Both the position numbers and the translations under genes were made by a program. A DNA stretch of 64,000 nucleotides from the NCBI GenBank assembly GCA_030426685.1, contig JAUHYC010000001.1:1-64000 (forward strand). Reading direction: 5' to 3'. Below the pieces are notes generated by a model. That model saw nothing but the letters and a program-made list of their open reading frames with translations. It ran no database searches and was not told where the DNA came from. Of this stretch, positions 17,239-25,196 are shown piece by piece. Position 1 is the stretch's first letter. Each line of letters opens with the position of its first letter. This stretch comes from Alphaproteobacteria bacterium. Its GTDB lineage: Bacteria; Pseudomonadota; Alphaproteobacteria; Rhodobacterales; Rhodobacteraceae.

Positions 17239-18150
17239 TCAGGGCAACGAGGCCACCCTTTGCGTAAACAGATCGACAACCCCTGCCCCGTCCACATCCC
17301 GGCAGACCCGAACCGGCGGCCGTGCGGGATCGCGGCGGGTAGCGCCAGCCTCCGGGCCGTCAAGCACGACGCTCAGACCGGTTTCGACAAAGTTAAACAT
17401 TGGTTCGTGCGTGCAGGCGATCACAGCCGTGGAATCATGCAGGCCGCATCCTTCAAGCCCGCCGATATCTTTGTAGAACTTTAGATAGAACCGGGAAATA
17501 TCGCGCAGAAATCCTCCCATCTCTGGTGAGTGTTGGGCCAAAGCCTCAAAATCCGCGGTCTCGTAGAGCGTTTTCAATGTCACATCCAGCCCAACCAGAA
17601 CAGTGGCGGGCGGTGCGGCAAAGACTTCATCCGCTGCCCTGGCATCATGATAGATATTCGCCTCGGCATGTTCGGTGATGTTGCCTGGGCAGAATACGGC
17701 TCCACCCATGATGACCAGTTTGGACAGGTTGCCCGCAAACTCAGGGTCCAACCTCATCGCGTCCGCGATATTGGTCAGTGGTCCAACGGCACAAACCACC
17801 AATTCCCCACGATGCGCACGAGCGGATTCGACAAGCAGTTCGGCAGCGGACAGATCGTGGTTCGCACCGATCTCGGGGATATCGGTCAGATCACCAAAGC
17901 CCTCCGGCCCGTGCACGTGTTCGGATGGTGTATGTCGAGTCTCACCACGTGCATGAGGAGCGCCTTCGGCGACCGGAATGTTCAACCCAAGCTTATCCGC
18001 CAGAAAGCGGGCGTTGCGGCTGGATTGATACACATGCGTATTGCCGAATATGGTCGTCAAGCCGATCAGGTCAATCTCTGCCGCGGCGGCGGCATAGGCG
18101 ATTGCCATCGCGTCGTCGATGCCGGGATCTGTGTCGATGATGAGTTTCAT
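17239..18150 (-). CDS. Nucleoside hydrolase (IunH-like)
   Basis: A 303-residue cytoplasmic enzyme that cleaves ribonucleosides to base and ribose for salvage. The family Ca-binding motif DTDPGIDDAMAI is at residues 6-17, and LVIMGGA and DSTAVIACTHEPMF follow at the expected spacing. Substrate preference (purine or pyrimidine) cannot be decided from the motifs. It lies 63 bases upstream of tgt and may be transcribed with it. No nucleoside transporter is adjacent. Confidence 0.88.
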   Translation of the reverse strand: MKLIIDTDPGIDDAMAIAYAAAAAEIDLIGLTTIFGNTHVYQSSRNARFLADKLGLNIPVAEGAPHARGETRHTPSEHVHGPEGFGDLTDIPEIGANHDLSAAELLVESARAHRGELVVCAVGPLTNIADAMRLDPEFAGNLSKLVIMGGAVFCPGNITEHAEANIYHDARAADEVFAAPPATVLVGLDVTLKTLYETADFEALAQHSPEMGGFLRDISRFYLKFYKDIGGLEGCGLHDSTAVIACTHEPMFNFVETGLSVVLDGPEAGATRRDPARPPVRVCRDVDGAGVVDLFTQRVASLP

Positions 18151-18325
18151 CCCTGTCCGATACCGTAAACAGCCATGGGATGCAAAGCGGTCACAACACC
18201 AAATTTCTACACGACATTATCGGTTTCTGAGATTTGCATTCACGTCTGCTCAATCCATACCAGACTTGAAAATGGACGACTCAATCCCCAGATGTATACC
18301 ATAGTACACAAATTACGAGGACAGT

Positions 18326-19216
18326 ATGAACGAAGACCAGATTATCGGACTGCTCACATCGAACATCATCTATCTGTTAGCCGCGGCACTTGTCGCGATC
18401 GTCATCCTGAAGGGCATCAAGATTGTGCCCCAATCCGAGAAATACGTGGTGGAACGGTTCGGCCGGTTGCACTCGGTTCTCGGCCCCGGGATCAACTTTA
18501 TCGTTCCATTTCTGGACGTTGCACGCCACAAGATATCCATTCTTGAGCGTCAGTTACCGAACGCAACGCAAGACGCAATTACAAAAGATAACGTTCTGGT
18601 GCAGATCGATACCTCGGTTTTCTATCGTATTCTCGAGCCTGAGAAGACGGTCTACCGAATTCGCGATGTCGACGGCGCAATTGCCACGACCGTGGCCGGG
18701 ATCGTCCGTGCCGAGATCGGCAAGATGGACCTCGATGAGGTGCAGTCAAACCGGGCACAACTGATTGAACGTATTCAGGAAAGTGTCGAGACGGCGGTCG
18801 ATGACTGGGGTATCGAAGTGACCCGTGCCGAGATTCTGGACGTGAACCTGGATCAGGCGACGCGCGATGCGATGTTGCAGCAACTGAACGCCGAGCGCGC
18901 CCGCCGCGCTCAGGTCACTGAAGCCGAAGGACAGAAACGCGCGGTCGAGCTGCAGGCAGATGCCGAACTATATGCTGCCGAGCAGACAGCAAAAGCCCGT
19001 CGCATTCAGGCCGAGGCTGAGGCTTATGCGACCCAGGTCGTGGCCAAAGCCATCCAGGACAACGGGTTGGAAGCGGCGCAATATCAAGTAGCCTTGAAAC
19101 AGGTTGAGTCGCTGAACGCCTTGGGCAATGGCACCGGTTCGCAGACAATCGTTGTACCTGCCAACGCACTGGAAGCGTTCGGCAACGCCTTCAACATGCT
19201 GAAAGGAGGAAAGTGA
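18326..19216 (+). CDS. SPFH/Band 7 (stomatin-like) membrane protein
   Basis: A 296-residue flotillin/stomatin-family scaffold anchored by an N-terminal hydrophobic helix (residues 10-30, IIYLLAAALVAIVILKGI). The SPFH domain begins at KIVPQSEKYVVERFGR, with the stomatin signature ITKDNVLVQIDTSVFYRI, and a long Ala/Glu-rich coiled coil spans about residues 185-245. It probably assembles into ring-like membrane complexes with the NfeD protein encoded immediately downstream, with which it overlaps by one base; the pair is a widespread bacterial operon linked to membrane quality control. Confidence 0.9.
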   Translation: MNEDQIIGLLTSNIIYLLAAALVAIVILKGIKIVPQSEKYVVERFGRLHSVLGPGINFIVPFLDVARHKISILERQLPNATQDAITKDNVLVQIDTSVFYRILEPEKTVYRIRDVDGAIATTVAGIVRAEIGKMDLDEVQSNRAQLIERIQESVETAVDDWGIEVTRAEILDVNLDQATRDAMLQQLNAERARRAQVTEAEGQKRAVELQADAELYAAEQTAKARRIQAEAEAYATQVVAKAIQDNGLEAAQYQVALKQVESLNALGNGTGSQTIVVPANALEAFGNAFNMLKGGK

Positions 19217-19494
19217 TGGCCGATCCCTTCTGGCTGACATGGTGGATCTGGCTGGCCGGAGCGCTTGTTTTGGCCATTCTCGAGGTCGCCCTGCCCGGCT
19301 TCATCTTTCTGGGCTTCGCCATCGGCGCGGCCATCACCGGGGTGGTTTTGCTGATCCCCGGCATGGTGCCTTCGCTGCCCGTTCTGCTGCTGATCTTTGC
19401 GGTTCTGTCGCTTGTCGCGTGGCTGGTACTACGCCGCATGTTTGCACTGCCTCACGGACAGGTCAAAACCTTCAAACACGACATCAATGAGTGA
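19216..19494 (+). CDS. NfeD-family membrane protein
   Basis: A 92-residue short NfeD-type protein with three hydrophobic segments (WWIWLAGALVLAILEVALPGF; FLGFAIGAAITGVVLLI; VLLLIFAVLSLVAWLVLRRM). I start at ATG 19216, which overlaps the stop of the SPFH gene (TGATG) and has GGAGG 6 bases upstream; a GTG at 19213 is too close to that site. It likely partners with the upstream stomatin-like protein. The C-terminal OB-fold domain of full-length NfeD is absent or vestigial. Confidence 0.85.
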   Translation: MADPFWLTWWIWLAGALVLAILEVALPGFIFLGFAIGAAITGVVLLIPGMVPSLPVLLLIFAVLSLVAWLVLRRMFALPHGQVKTFKHDINE

Positions 19495-19500
19495 TCTCGC

Positions 19501-19523
19501 GTGGCGCCCGCTAAGGGTGCCAC
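19501..19523 (+). other. Stem-loop after nfeD
   Basis: A 9-bp stem GTGGCGCCC / GGGTGCCAC (19501-19509 with 19515-19523, one G-U pair) with a 5-base loop follows the NfeD stop. There is no T-tract, so it may protect or pause rather than terminate. Confidence 0.4.
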
Positions 19524-19589
19524 ACGGCCTCTGGACGCTGCCGGGCTCTTTCCCTATATAATCTCTCAGGTAACAGCCCCGAGGCATCA

Positions 19590-19952
19590 ATGACTCACCC
19601 AAGTGAACAGTTCGAAGGTAGCCCGCTGATTGCGCCTTCAACCATCGAGCATCCTTTGTACGAACCCATCGTGGAAGCCTGCCGGACGGTGTTTGACCCC
19701 GAAATCCCGGTGAATATCTATGACCTCGGCCTGATTTACACCATCGACATCAACAGCGAGAACGCGGTCAAGATCATCATGACGCTGACCGCGCCCGGCT
19801 GCCCGGTTGCGGGTGAGATGCCCGGCTGGATCGTGGAAGCGATTGAACCTGTAGCAGGGGTTAAGGAAGTTGATGTCGAACTGACATGGGAACCCCCCTG
19901 GGGCATGGAAATGATGTCGGATGAAGCTCGTCTTGAGCTTGGATTCATGTAA
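19590..19952 (+). CDS. SUF-system Fe-S assembly protein (MIP18/DUF59, SufT-like)
   Basis: A 120-residue cytoplasmic protein of the MIP18 (DUF59) family, which helps mature Fe-S proteins. The core TVFDPEIPVNIYDLGLIY and the conserved Cys in APGCPVAGEMPGW are intact. Roseobacters usually keep this gene close to a SufA/IscA gene; here the pair is split by about 725 bases that hold a candidate RNA and an opposite-strand gene. Start ATG 19590 has a GAGG box 9-10 bases before it. Confidence 0.85.
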   Translation: MTHPSEQFEGSPLIAPSTIEHPLYEPIVEACRTVFDPEIPVNIYDLGLIYTIDINSENAVKIIMTLTAPGCPVAGEMPGWIVEAIEPVAGVKEVDVELTWEPPWGMEMMSDEARLELGFM

Positions 19953-20026
19953 TCCGCGACGCTATCCACAGGTTTTTGCCGTTTGTCATGAAACGGTTAT
20001 ACACCTGTTACCATTCCGTTAGTATT

Positions 20027-20171
20027 TTGACACAGAGTACCGGCACGTTTGCCGTGCAGGCACAGGCGATCCCCGCTGTGCTAGCATTCCGGGCAAATGA
20101 CCGATTGCCGCCCCCAATAAGACCTGACCCGGATTTCAGACCGCCCTTGCCCGAGGGCGGTCTCTTTTTTT
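20027..20171 (+). ncRNA. Candidate structured RNA with terminator
   Basis: Between the SufT-like gene and a small secreted protein gene there is a run of three stem-loops: GCACG/CGTGC (20043-20057), GCACAG/CTGTGC (20060-20081) and GGCAA/TTGCC (20092-20109), followed by a strong terminator hairpin and T7 tract. A TTGACA element at 20027-20032 could be its -35 box, though I find no good -10. It matches no RNA class I know. It could also be the long 3' end of the preceding mRNA. Confidence 0.35.
20138..20171 (+). terminator. Intrinsic terminator
   Basis: Ten-base-pair stem AGACCGCCCT (20138-20147) with AGGGCGGTCT (20154-20163), 6-base loop, and a run of seven T at 20165-20171 on the plus strand. 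Confidence 0.85.
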
Positions 20172-20176
20172 GCGCT

Positions 20177-20503
20177 CTATTCGATACCGCAGGTGGATTT
20201 GATCTCTGCCGCACGATCATCCAGCTGCGTGATGTAATCACCCGACAGCATTTTGAGGTGTTTTTCCTCGGTCCCGGTGACCAGTCCCAGCAAGGCACCG
20301 GCCGGCAAGATTGAGATAACACTTTCGGCCTGTTGCTCTTCGGCATGTTTCTTCTCGGCCGCAATCGCGCGCAGATCACCCGGCGCGGTGGCACAGTTAA
20401 CGGGATGACGCTTTGTGTCATCCGCTGCCAGCGCTGCGGGAAGTCCAACGAGACAAACGAGGCTGGCCAATATGCCTCTTCCCATCGCCTGATACACCGC
20501 CAT
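20177..20503 (-). CDS. Small secreted protein of unknown function
   Basis: A 108-residue protein with an N-terminal signal peptide (MAVYQAMGRGILASLVCLVGLPAALA, cleavage near AADD). The mature part is helical and charged, with two cysteines (VNCATAP and STCGIE) that could form one disulfide. A hydrophobic patch ISILPAGALLGLVTG occurs midway. Start ATG 20503 has GTGAGG 6-7 bases upstream. I recognise no family. It lies on the opposite strand between two Fe-S assembly genes. Confidence 0.6.
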   Translation of the reverse strand: MAVYQAMGRGILASLVCLVGLPAALAADDTKRHPVNCATAPGDLRAIAAEKKHAEEQQAESVISILPAGALLGLVTGTEEKHLKMLSGDYITQLDDRAAEIKSTCGIE

Positions 20504-20679
20504 TGGTCCTCACCTCGTTTTGCGTTTGGCCTGAACCGGCCTGTCCTGCAGCCACGCTAAAGCCATCAGGTCAGCCATGACAACCCGCGCAAGTTGACGG
20601 CAAATAAGACGATACGATCCCTTGAGCCCGGCGCATGTCGGCCTTAAATTAAGAGCAACGCGCGAAAACGGAGCCCCAA

Positions 20680-21045
20680 ATGTTTGGTATCCCCGGCAAA
20701 CAAGCCGTGACCATGACCCAAAAAGCCGCCGAACAGGTTGTTCGGCTGATGAAATCCGGCGGCCATGCTGGTCTTCGCATCGGTGTGAAGAAAGGTGGCT
20801 GTGCCGGTATGGAATATACCATGGATTATGTCGATGAGGCCGACCCGAATGACGAGGTGGTCGAACAGGACGGTGCGCGCGTCATGATTGCACCGATGGC
20901 CCAAATGTTCCTGTTCGGGACCGAGATTGATTACGAGGTCTCGTTGCTCGAATCCGGCTTTAAATTCCGCAACCCGAATGTGGTCGATTCCTGTGGTTGT
21001 GGGGAATCGATCAAGTTCGATGAAACTCTGGCGGAGCAGCGTTAA
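20680..21045 (+). CDS. A-type Fe-S carrier (HesB/IscA/SufA family)
   Basis: A 121-residue A-type carrier that holds and delivers Fe-S clusters. The three ligand cysteines of the family are present: Cys41 in KGGCAGMEY and Cys105/Cys107 in DSCGCGESI. Start ATG 20680 has CGGAG about 8 bases upstream. SufA, IscA and ErpA types cannot be told apart by motif alone; proximity to the SufT-like gene suggests the SUF pathway. Its 3' end overlaps that of the convergent oxygenase gene by 4 bases. Confidence 0.9.
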   Translation: MFGIPGKQAVTMTQKAAEQVVRLMKSGGHAGLRIGVKKGGCAGMEYTMDYVDEADPNDEVVEQDGARVMIAPMAQMFLFGTEIDYEVSLLESGFKFRNPNVVDSCGCGESIKFDETLAEQR

Positions 21046-21956
21046 GACTCAGATTGCAGATGCACGTATGTTTCTCTGAACCGACGTGTCAGGTGATCAC
21101 CCGCGCGGATAACCTGTTCTGATCCCGGCGGCGCGACATTTGTGTCATAGGACGGGTTGAAGAACAGCGGCACCGAGAGTCGCTCTTGCGCACCGCCTTT
21201 TACCCGATGCAGCGTCGCCTTGACCGCTCCTTCGCTCCAAAGCTCCAACATCTCTCCGAAATTGATGATGAATTGGCCCGGCGCAGCTTGCACCCCTTGC
21301 CAGCGTCCATCCGGCATACGCACCTCAAGGCCCGGCGCGCCATCTGTCGCCAACAGGGTCAAACATCCATAGTCGGTATGCGCACCAATCCCGAAGTCAT
21401 TTTTACCAGCCCAATTAGGTCGTTGGGGGTAATAGTTGCCTCGCAGCAATGCCATCGGAGTGTCGAAGGAGGCATCAAAGCTCTACGCATCGCGGCCAAG
21501 CGCGACCGCAATCGCCCGCAGAACCCGCATCGCAACCGCGCAGGCATCCGTATAATAGGCCTGAATCACGCGCCGGAACTCGGCAGCATCTTCGGGCCAC
21601 AGGTTCGGCGCGTAGACACTTAGTCCGCGATCAGCATAGGGATCACCGGGTGGCAATTCATAGCCGCAATCGAACACTTCCTTGAAGTCAGGGTTCGCAT
21701 TGGGATCGACCTGTTCGGACTTTGACGCACCCCAACCGCGATTGGCGCCGGTCACGGCCATATTGACGCTTTGCTTGATCTCTTCCGGTTGGTGAAAGAA
21801 CTCCCGATAAGCCGAAATGACCTGACGAACACGATCCGCCTGCAATCCAGTATTTGAAACAGTCAGGAACCCGACACGCCCCACGGCGTCTCTGAGCTTG
21901 TCCAGTTCAACCGGATCGCGCTGATCCAGCTTGGCGAGATCAAGGTTCTCAATCAT
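21042..21956 (-). pseudogene. 2OG-Fe(II)/isopenicillin N synthase-like oxygenase, interrupted by in-frame amber
   Basis: Two adjacent pieces in the same reading frame make one oxygenase of about 304 residues: the N-terminal DIOX_N part (21956 to 21486) and the catalytic part. A single TAG at 21483-21485 (codon 158) lies between ALGRDA and SFDASFDTPMALLRG; no base is gained or lost. The downstream part keeps the iron ligands HTD (His193, Asp195) and His250 in TLHRV plus the 2OG-binding Arg259 in RLSVP. Translation could restart at ATG 21455, but that would drop the first 167 residues. It is a point-mutation pseudogene or a sequence error. Confidence 0.75.
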
Positions 21957-22076
21957 GCTGCCCCCTGCATTTCTCGCGCGCAATCTGTCCCCGCTGTATC
22001 CGATCTGCAACCGGAATTGTCAGCCCTGCCCGGGGGTGATATCGAAATGCGAAACATCAAGCGCGGAGATATGGCG

Positions 22077-22826
22077 ATGCGGCGGAAACTGGCAGCAGGC
22101 AACTGGAAAATGAACGGCACCAGCGCTGCGCTGGGTGAACTGGACAAGCTGTGTACTGCGCACCCCTCTTCTCCGGTCGATATACTCATCTGCCCACCTG
22201 CAACGCTATTGCACCGCGCTGCAACTGCTGTTGAAGGCTCGGAAATTGCGGTAGGTGGTCAGGACTGCCACGAAGCGACATCAGGTGCGCATACCGGAGA
22301 TCTGAGCGCCGAAATGCTGCGGGATGCAGGCGCTTCGAGCGTAATTCTCGGGCATTCCGAAAGACGCGAAGATCACGGTGAGCAGAACGACGATATACGC
22401 GCCAAGGCACGTGCGGCAATGGACGCCGGTCTGAAGGCGATCATCTGCGTCGGCGAAAGCCTTGAGCAGCGCGAGGCGGCGAATACGCTGGATATCATTG
22501 GCGGCCAGTTGTCGGGCTCGATCCCGGATCAGTCAACCGGAGAAAACCTGATCGTGGCCTATGAGCCTATCTGGGCCATCGGTACGGGTAAGGTTCCCAC
22601 GCTGGAAGAGATCGGTGAGGTCCACGACTTCATCCGTGCACGGCTTGAGCGCCGTTTTGGCGAAGGTGTGGGCCGCTCGGTACGTCTGCTCTATGGCGGG
22701 TCGGTGAAACCTGGAAACGCTACCGAAATATTCGGTGTGTCGAATGTTGATGGCGCGTTGGTTGGTGGTGCCAGCCTGAAAGCCGACGATTTCTCGGGCA
22801 TCATCCGTGCGCTTGAAAATGCATGA
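22077..22826 (+). CDS. tpiA: Triose-phosphate isomerase
   Basis: Glycolytic and gluconeogenic enzyme interconverting dihydroxyacetone phosphate and glyceraldehyde 3-phosphate; 249 residues. The catalytic residues are visible: Lys in AAGNWKMNG, His in ILGHSERRE, Glu in AYEPIWAIGTG, and the phosphate-binding GGSVKPGN. I prefer ATG 22077 (MRRKLAAGNW) with GGAG 9 bases upstream; ATG 22071 is possible. It is divergent from the broken oxygenase gene and converges on the deaminase gene. Confidence 0.96.
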   Translation: MRRKLAAGNWKMNGTSAALGELDKLCTAHPSSPVDILICPPATLLHRAATAVEGSEIAVGGQDCHEATSGAHTGDLSAEMLRDAGASSVILGHSERREDHGEQNDDIRAKARAAMDAGLKAIICVGESLEQREAANTLDIIGGQLSGSIPDQSTGENLIVAYEPIWAIGTGKVPTLEEIGEVHDFIRARLERRFGEGVGRSVRLLYGGSVKPGNATEIFGVSNVDGALVGGASLKADDFSGIIRALENA

Positions 22827-22837
22827 GACAGACCCGA

Positions 22838-23284
22838 CTATTCGGCGATATCCTCGGCCCAAAGCTCGGGCTTTTCTTCGATAAAGCGTTTCATCAAGGC
22901 GATGCAGTCAGGATCATCGGCGATGACGACCTCAACACCGCGCTCGCGCAGAAACTCTTCGTTGCCGCCGAAGTTCTGAGTATCCCCGATCACAACCCGA
23001 GGGATTTCGAATTGAACGATGGTGCCTGCGCACATCATGCAAGGTGACAGCGACGTATAGAGTACTGTGTCGCGGTAGGTCTTCTGCCGTCCTGCCTTAC
23101 GCAATGCGTCCATCTCACCATGCGCTATCGGGTCGCTACGCTGAACACGTTGATTGCGCCCTTGTGCAATGACCTCACCGCCACGTGCAAGAACGGAGCC
23201 AATCGGGCATCCCCCCTCATCAAATCCGGCCTTTGCCTCGTCATAGGCAATGCGCAGCAAGCGAGCATCGGTGGCGGTCAGCAT
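22838..23284 (-). CDS. Cytosine deaminase-type nucleoside/base deaminase (yeast Fcy1-like)
   Basis: A 148-residue zinc-dependent CDA-fold deaminase with His55 and Glu57 in HGEMDA and Cys82/Cys85 in SPCMMCAG. The downstream features GTIVQFEIPRVVIGD, the NF-G-E segment and the C-terminal end with FIEEKPELWAEDI resemble yeast cytosine deaminase much more than bacterial TadA or guanine deaminases. It would salvage cytosine to uracil in the cytoplasm. The distinct bacterial CodA family is unrelated, so this is an unusual choice of enzyme type. It lies upstream of the SMR exporter by 65 bases on the same strand. Confidence 0.75.
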   Translation of the reverse strand: MLTATDARLLRIAYDEAKAGFDEGGCPIGSVLARGGEVIAQGRNQRVQRSDPIAHGEMDALRKAGRQKTYRDTVLYTSLSPCMMCAGTIVQFEIPRVVIGDTQNFGGNEEFLRERGVEVVIADDPDCIALMKRFIEEKPELWAEDIAE

Positions 23285-23348
23285 GGGCAGGTATCCTTTG
23301 TCAGGGTCTCTGCGCCAAGCTGCCCGACAGCGGTCAGGCCGTCAACGC

Positions 23349-23660
23349 TCAGGCCAGTTTCATTGCGACCAGACCAGTTACAATCAGCGCAGCAGCAAAA
23401 ACACGCATTGGTGTCAACGCTTCACCCAGAAACATAACGCCTACGGCAAAAGCTCCAACCGCCCCGATACCGGTCCAGATCGTATAAGCCGTGCCCAACG
23501 GCAGATCACGCATGGCCAGCGCAAGCAAGCCGAAGGAGCCTATCATCGACACACCCATGATCGCCGTTGGCCACAAGCGTGTGAATCCAGCGGATTGCTT
23601 CATTGCCACCGCCCAAACGACTTCAAGCAAACCAGCAAACAACAGTAATATCCAGGGCAT
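23349..23660 (-). CDS. sugE: SMR-family guanidinium exporter (Gdx/SugE)
   Basis: A 103-residue inner-membrane protein with four transmembrane helices, the size of all small multidrug resistance proteins. Glu13 (in GLLEVVWA) is the essential proton/cation-coupling residue, and WAVAMKQSAGFTRLWP is the SugE/Gdx-type signature rather than EmrE. Gdx proteins export guanidinium. This is confirmed by the guanidine-II riboswitch in its leader, 21 bases before the start codon. Start ATG 23660. Confidence 0.93.
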   Translation of the reverse strand: MPWILLLFAGLLEVVWAVAMKQSAGFTRLWPTAIMGVSMIGSFGLLALAMRDLPLGTAYTIWTGIGAVGAFAVGVMFLGEALTPMRVFAAALIVTGLVAMKLA

Positions 23661-23680
23661 GAGTACACCTCACTCTCACA

Positions 23681-23725
23681 TCGGGTCGTCCCGAATGATC
23701 ATCCACGATGGTGAGGTCGTCCTCA
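23681..23725 (-). promoter_or_regulatory. Guanidine-II (mini-ykkC) riboswitch
   Basis: In the sugE leader two stem-loops with the diagnostic ACGA loop closed by GG/CC occur in the minus strand: TGAGGACGACCTCA (23712-23725) and TCGGGACGACCCGA (23681-23694), 17 bases apart. This is exactly the guanidine-II architecture. The sugE ribosome site GTGAGGT (23667-23673) is the exact complement of ACCTCAC (23711-23717) in the P1 3' arm, so without guanidine the arm can mask it and with guanidine the kissing hairpins release it. A further stem AGAGGT/ACCTCT lies upstream at 23731-23749. Confidence 0.93.
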
Positions 23726-23771
23726 GCCAAAGAGGTAAGAACCACCTCTCACAATACAAGCCTTCAACGCA

Positions 23772-23801
23772 AAAACCGGGCGGATTGCGCCGCCCGGTTT
23801 T
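23772..23801. terminator. Terminator between dctM and sugE
   Basis: A 12-bp stem AAAACCGGGCGG / CCGCCCGGTTTT (23772-23783 with 23790-23801) with loop ATTGCG. The minus-strand 3' side continues TTTTTGC, so it ends the dctM transcript and isolates the sugE leader. Confidence 0.85.
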
Positions 23802-23819
23802 GCTGCTCGATCAACTTTG

Positions 23820-25196
23820 TTAGTTGGTTATGATCTCCGGTCCCATGAAGGTGTTGGGTAGGAAAGTCGATATCCATGGGATGTATGTCACCATGATCAG
23901 GAACACGAACAGCACGGCCAGGAACGGCAGCGCAGCCCGCACCACACTCATCATCGGCATTCCGGCCACGCCCGAGGTCACGAACAAGTTCAGACCGACC
24001 GGAGGCGTGATCATCCCGATTTCCATGTTTACCACCATGATGATGCCCAGATGGATCGGATCGATGCCCAGTTCTATGGCAATCGGGAACACCAGAGGTG
24101 CCACGATGACCAGCAGGCCCGAAGGCTCCATGAACTGACCGCCGATCAGCAGGATCACATTGACCACGATCAGGAATGTCACCGGGCCCAGACCCGCCGA
24201 CAGCATCGCACTGGCAATGTGCTGCGGCACCTGCTCATCCGTCAACACGTGTTTGAGGATCAGCGCGTTGGCAATGACGAACAGCAGCGTCACCGTCAGC
24301 TTGCCTGCCTCAAACAACGTGTGCTTGGTGTCGGGATGGAAGAAGGCCGTGATCAGCGCATAGGGTTTCTTGAACAGCGGAATGTTCGGTGCATCCCCTT
24401 TGGTGCTCAGCGGACCCATATCTTTGTAGATAAAGCTCGCGATCAGGAACGCATAGACAGCAGCCACCGCAGCGGCTTCGGTCGGGGTGAAGATACCGCC
24501 ATAGATACCGCCCAGGATGATCACGATCAGGAACAAGCCCCAACCGGCCTCGCGCGCTGATACGAAGATCTCGCCCCAGCCCTTCCAATCTCCTTTGGGC
24601 AGGTTCTTGACCTTGGCCATAACGTAGATGGTGACCATCAACATCAAGCCCGCCATCAAGCCCGGAATGACCCCTGCAAGGAACATCCGCCCGACCGAGA
24701 CCTCAACAGCGGCCGCGTAGACGACCATCACGATCGACGGCGGGATCAGGATGCCGAGCGTACCCGCGTTACAAATCACACCAGCTGCGAATTCCTTGGA
24801 ATATCCAACCTGACGCATCCCCGCGATCACAATCGAACCGATGGCCACAACGGTCGCCGGAGAGGACCCCGAGAGCGCAGCAAAAAGCATACAGGCGAAA
24901 ACACCCGCAATTGCCAGTCCGCCTGGCAAATGCCCCACACAGGCTATCGAAAAGCGAATGATCCGCCGCGCCACACCACCCGTTGTCATGAAGGACGAGG
25001 CCAAAATGAAGAACGGGATCGCGAGCAGGGTAAAGTGCCCCTCGAACGCCTCAAAAAGTGTACCCGCGACCGAGGCAAGAGAACTGTCAGAGTAGATCAA
25101 CAGGAACAGGGTCGAGCTGAGGCCCAGTGCCACCGCAATCGGAACCCCGATCAGCAGCAGGCCAATGACCATTGAGAAGAGAAGTACAACATCCAT
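23820..25196 (-). CDS. dctM: TRAP transporter large permease subunit
   Basis: A 458-residue inner-membrane protein, the ion-coupled transport subunit (12-helix DctM/TRAP-M family) of a tripartite ATP-independent periplasmic transporter. Hydrophobic segments run throughout, and the family loops AGMRQVGYSKEFAAGVICNAGTLGI and the closing MIT­PPVGLN-type segment (EIGMITPPVGLNLFV) are present. Its start overlaps the dctQ stop by one base (TGATG). Likely substrate is a C4-dicarboxylate, inferred from the adjacent dctP and the dctBD regulators. Confidence 0.93.
   Translation of the reverse strand: MDVVLLFSMVIGLLLIGVPIAVALGLSSTLFLLIYSDSSLASVAGTLFEAFEGHFTLLAIPFFILASSFMTTGGVARRIIRFSIACVGHLPGGLAIAGVFACMLFAALSGSSPATVVAIGSIVIAGMRQVGYSKEFAAGVICNAGTLGILIPPSIVMVVYAAAVEVSVGRMFLAGVIPGLMAGLMLMVTIYVMAKVKNLPKGDWKGWGEIFVSAREAGWGLFLIVIILGGIYGGIFTPTEAAAVAAVYAFLIASFIYKDMGPLSTKGDAPNIPLFKKPYALITAFFHPDTKHTLFEAGKLTVTLLFVIANALILKHVLTDEQVPQHIASAMLSAGLGPVTFLIVVNVILLIGGQFMEPSGLLVIVAPLVFPIAIELGIDPIHLGIIMVVNMEIGMITPPVGLNLFVTSGVAGMPMMSVVRAALPFLAVLFVFLIMVTYIPWISTFLPNTFMGPEIITN

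Noticed and set aside
21483-21485. Amber codon in the oxygenase read as pyrrolysine
   Set aside because: The MttB-family protein in this window has no amber codon, no Pyl genes are seen, and pyrrolysine is not used in oxygenases; a nonsense mutation or error is simpler.
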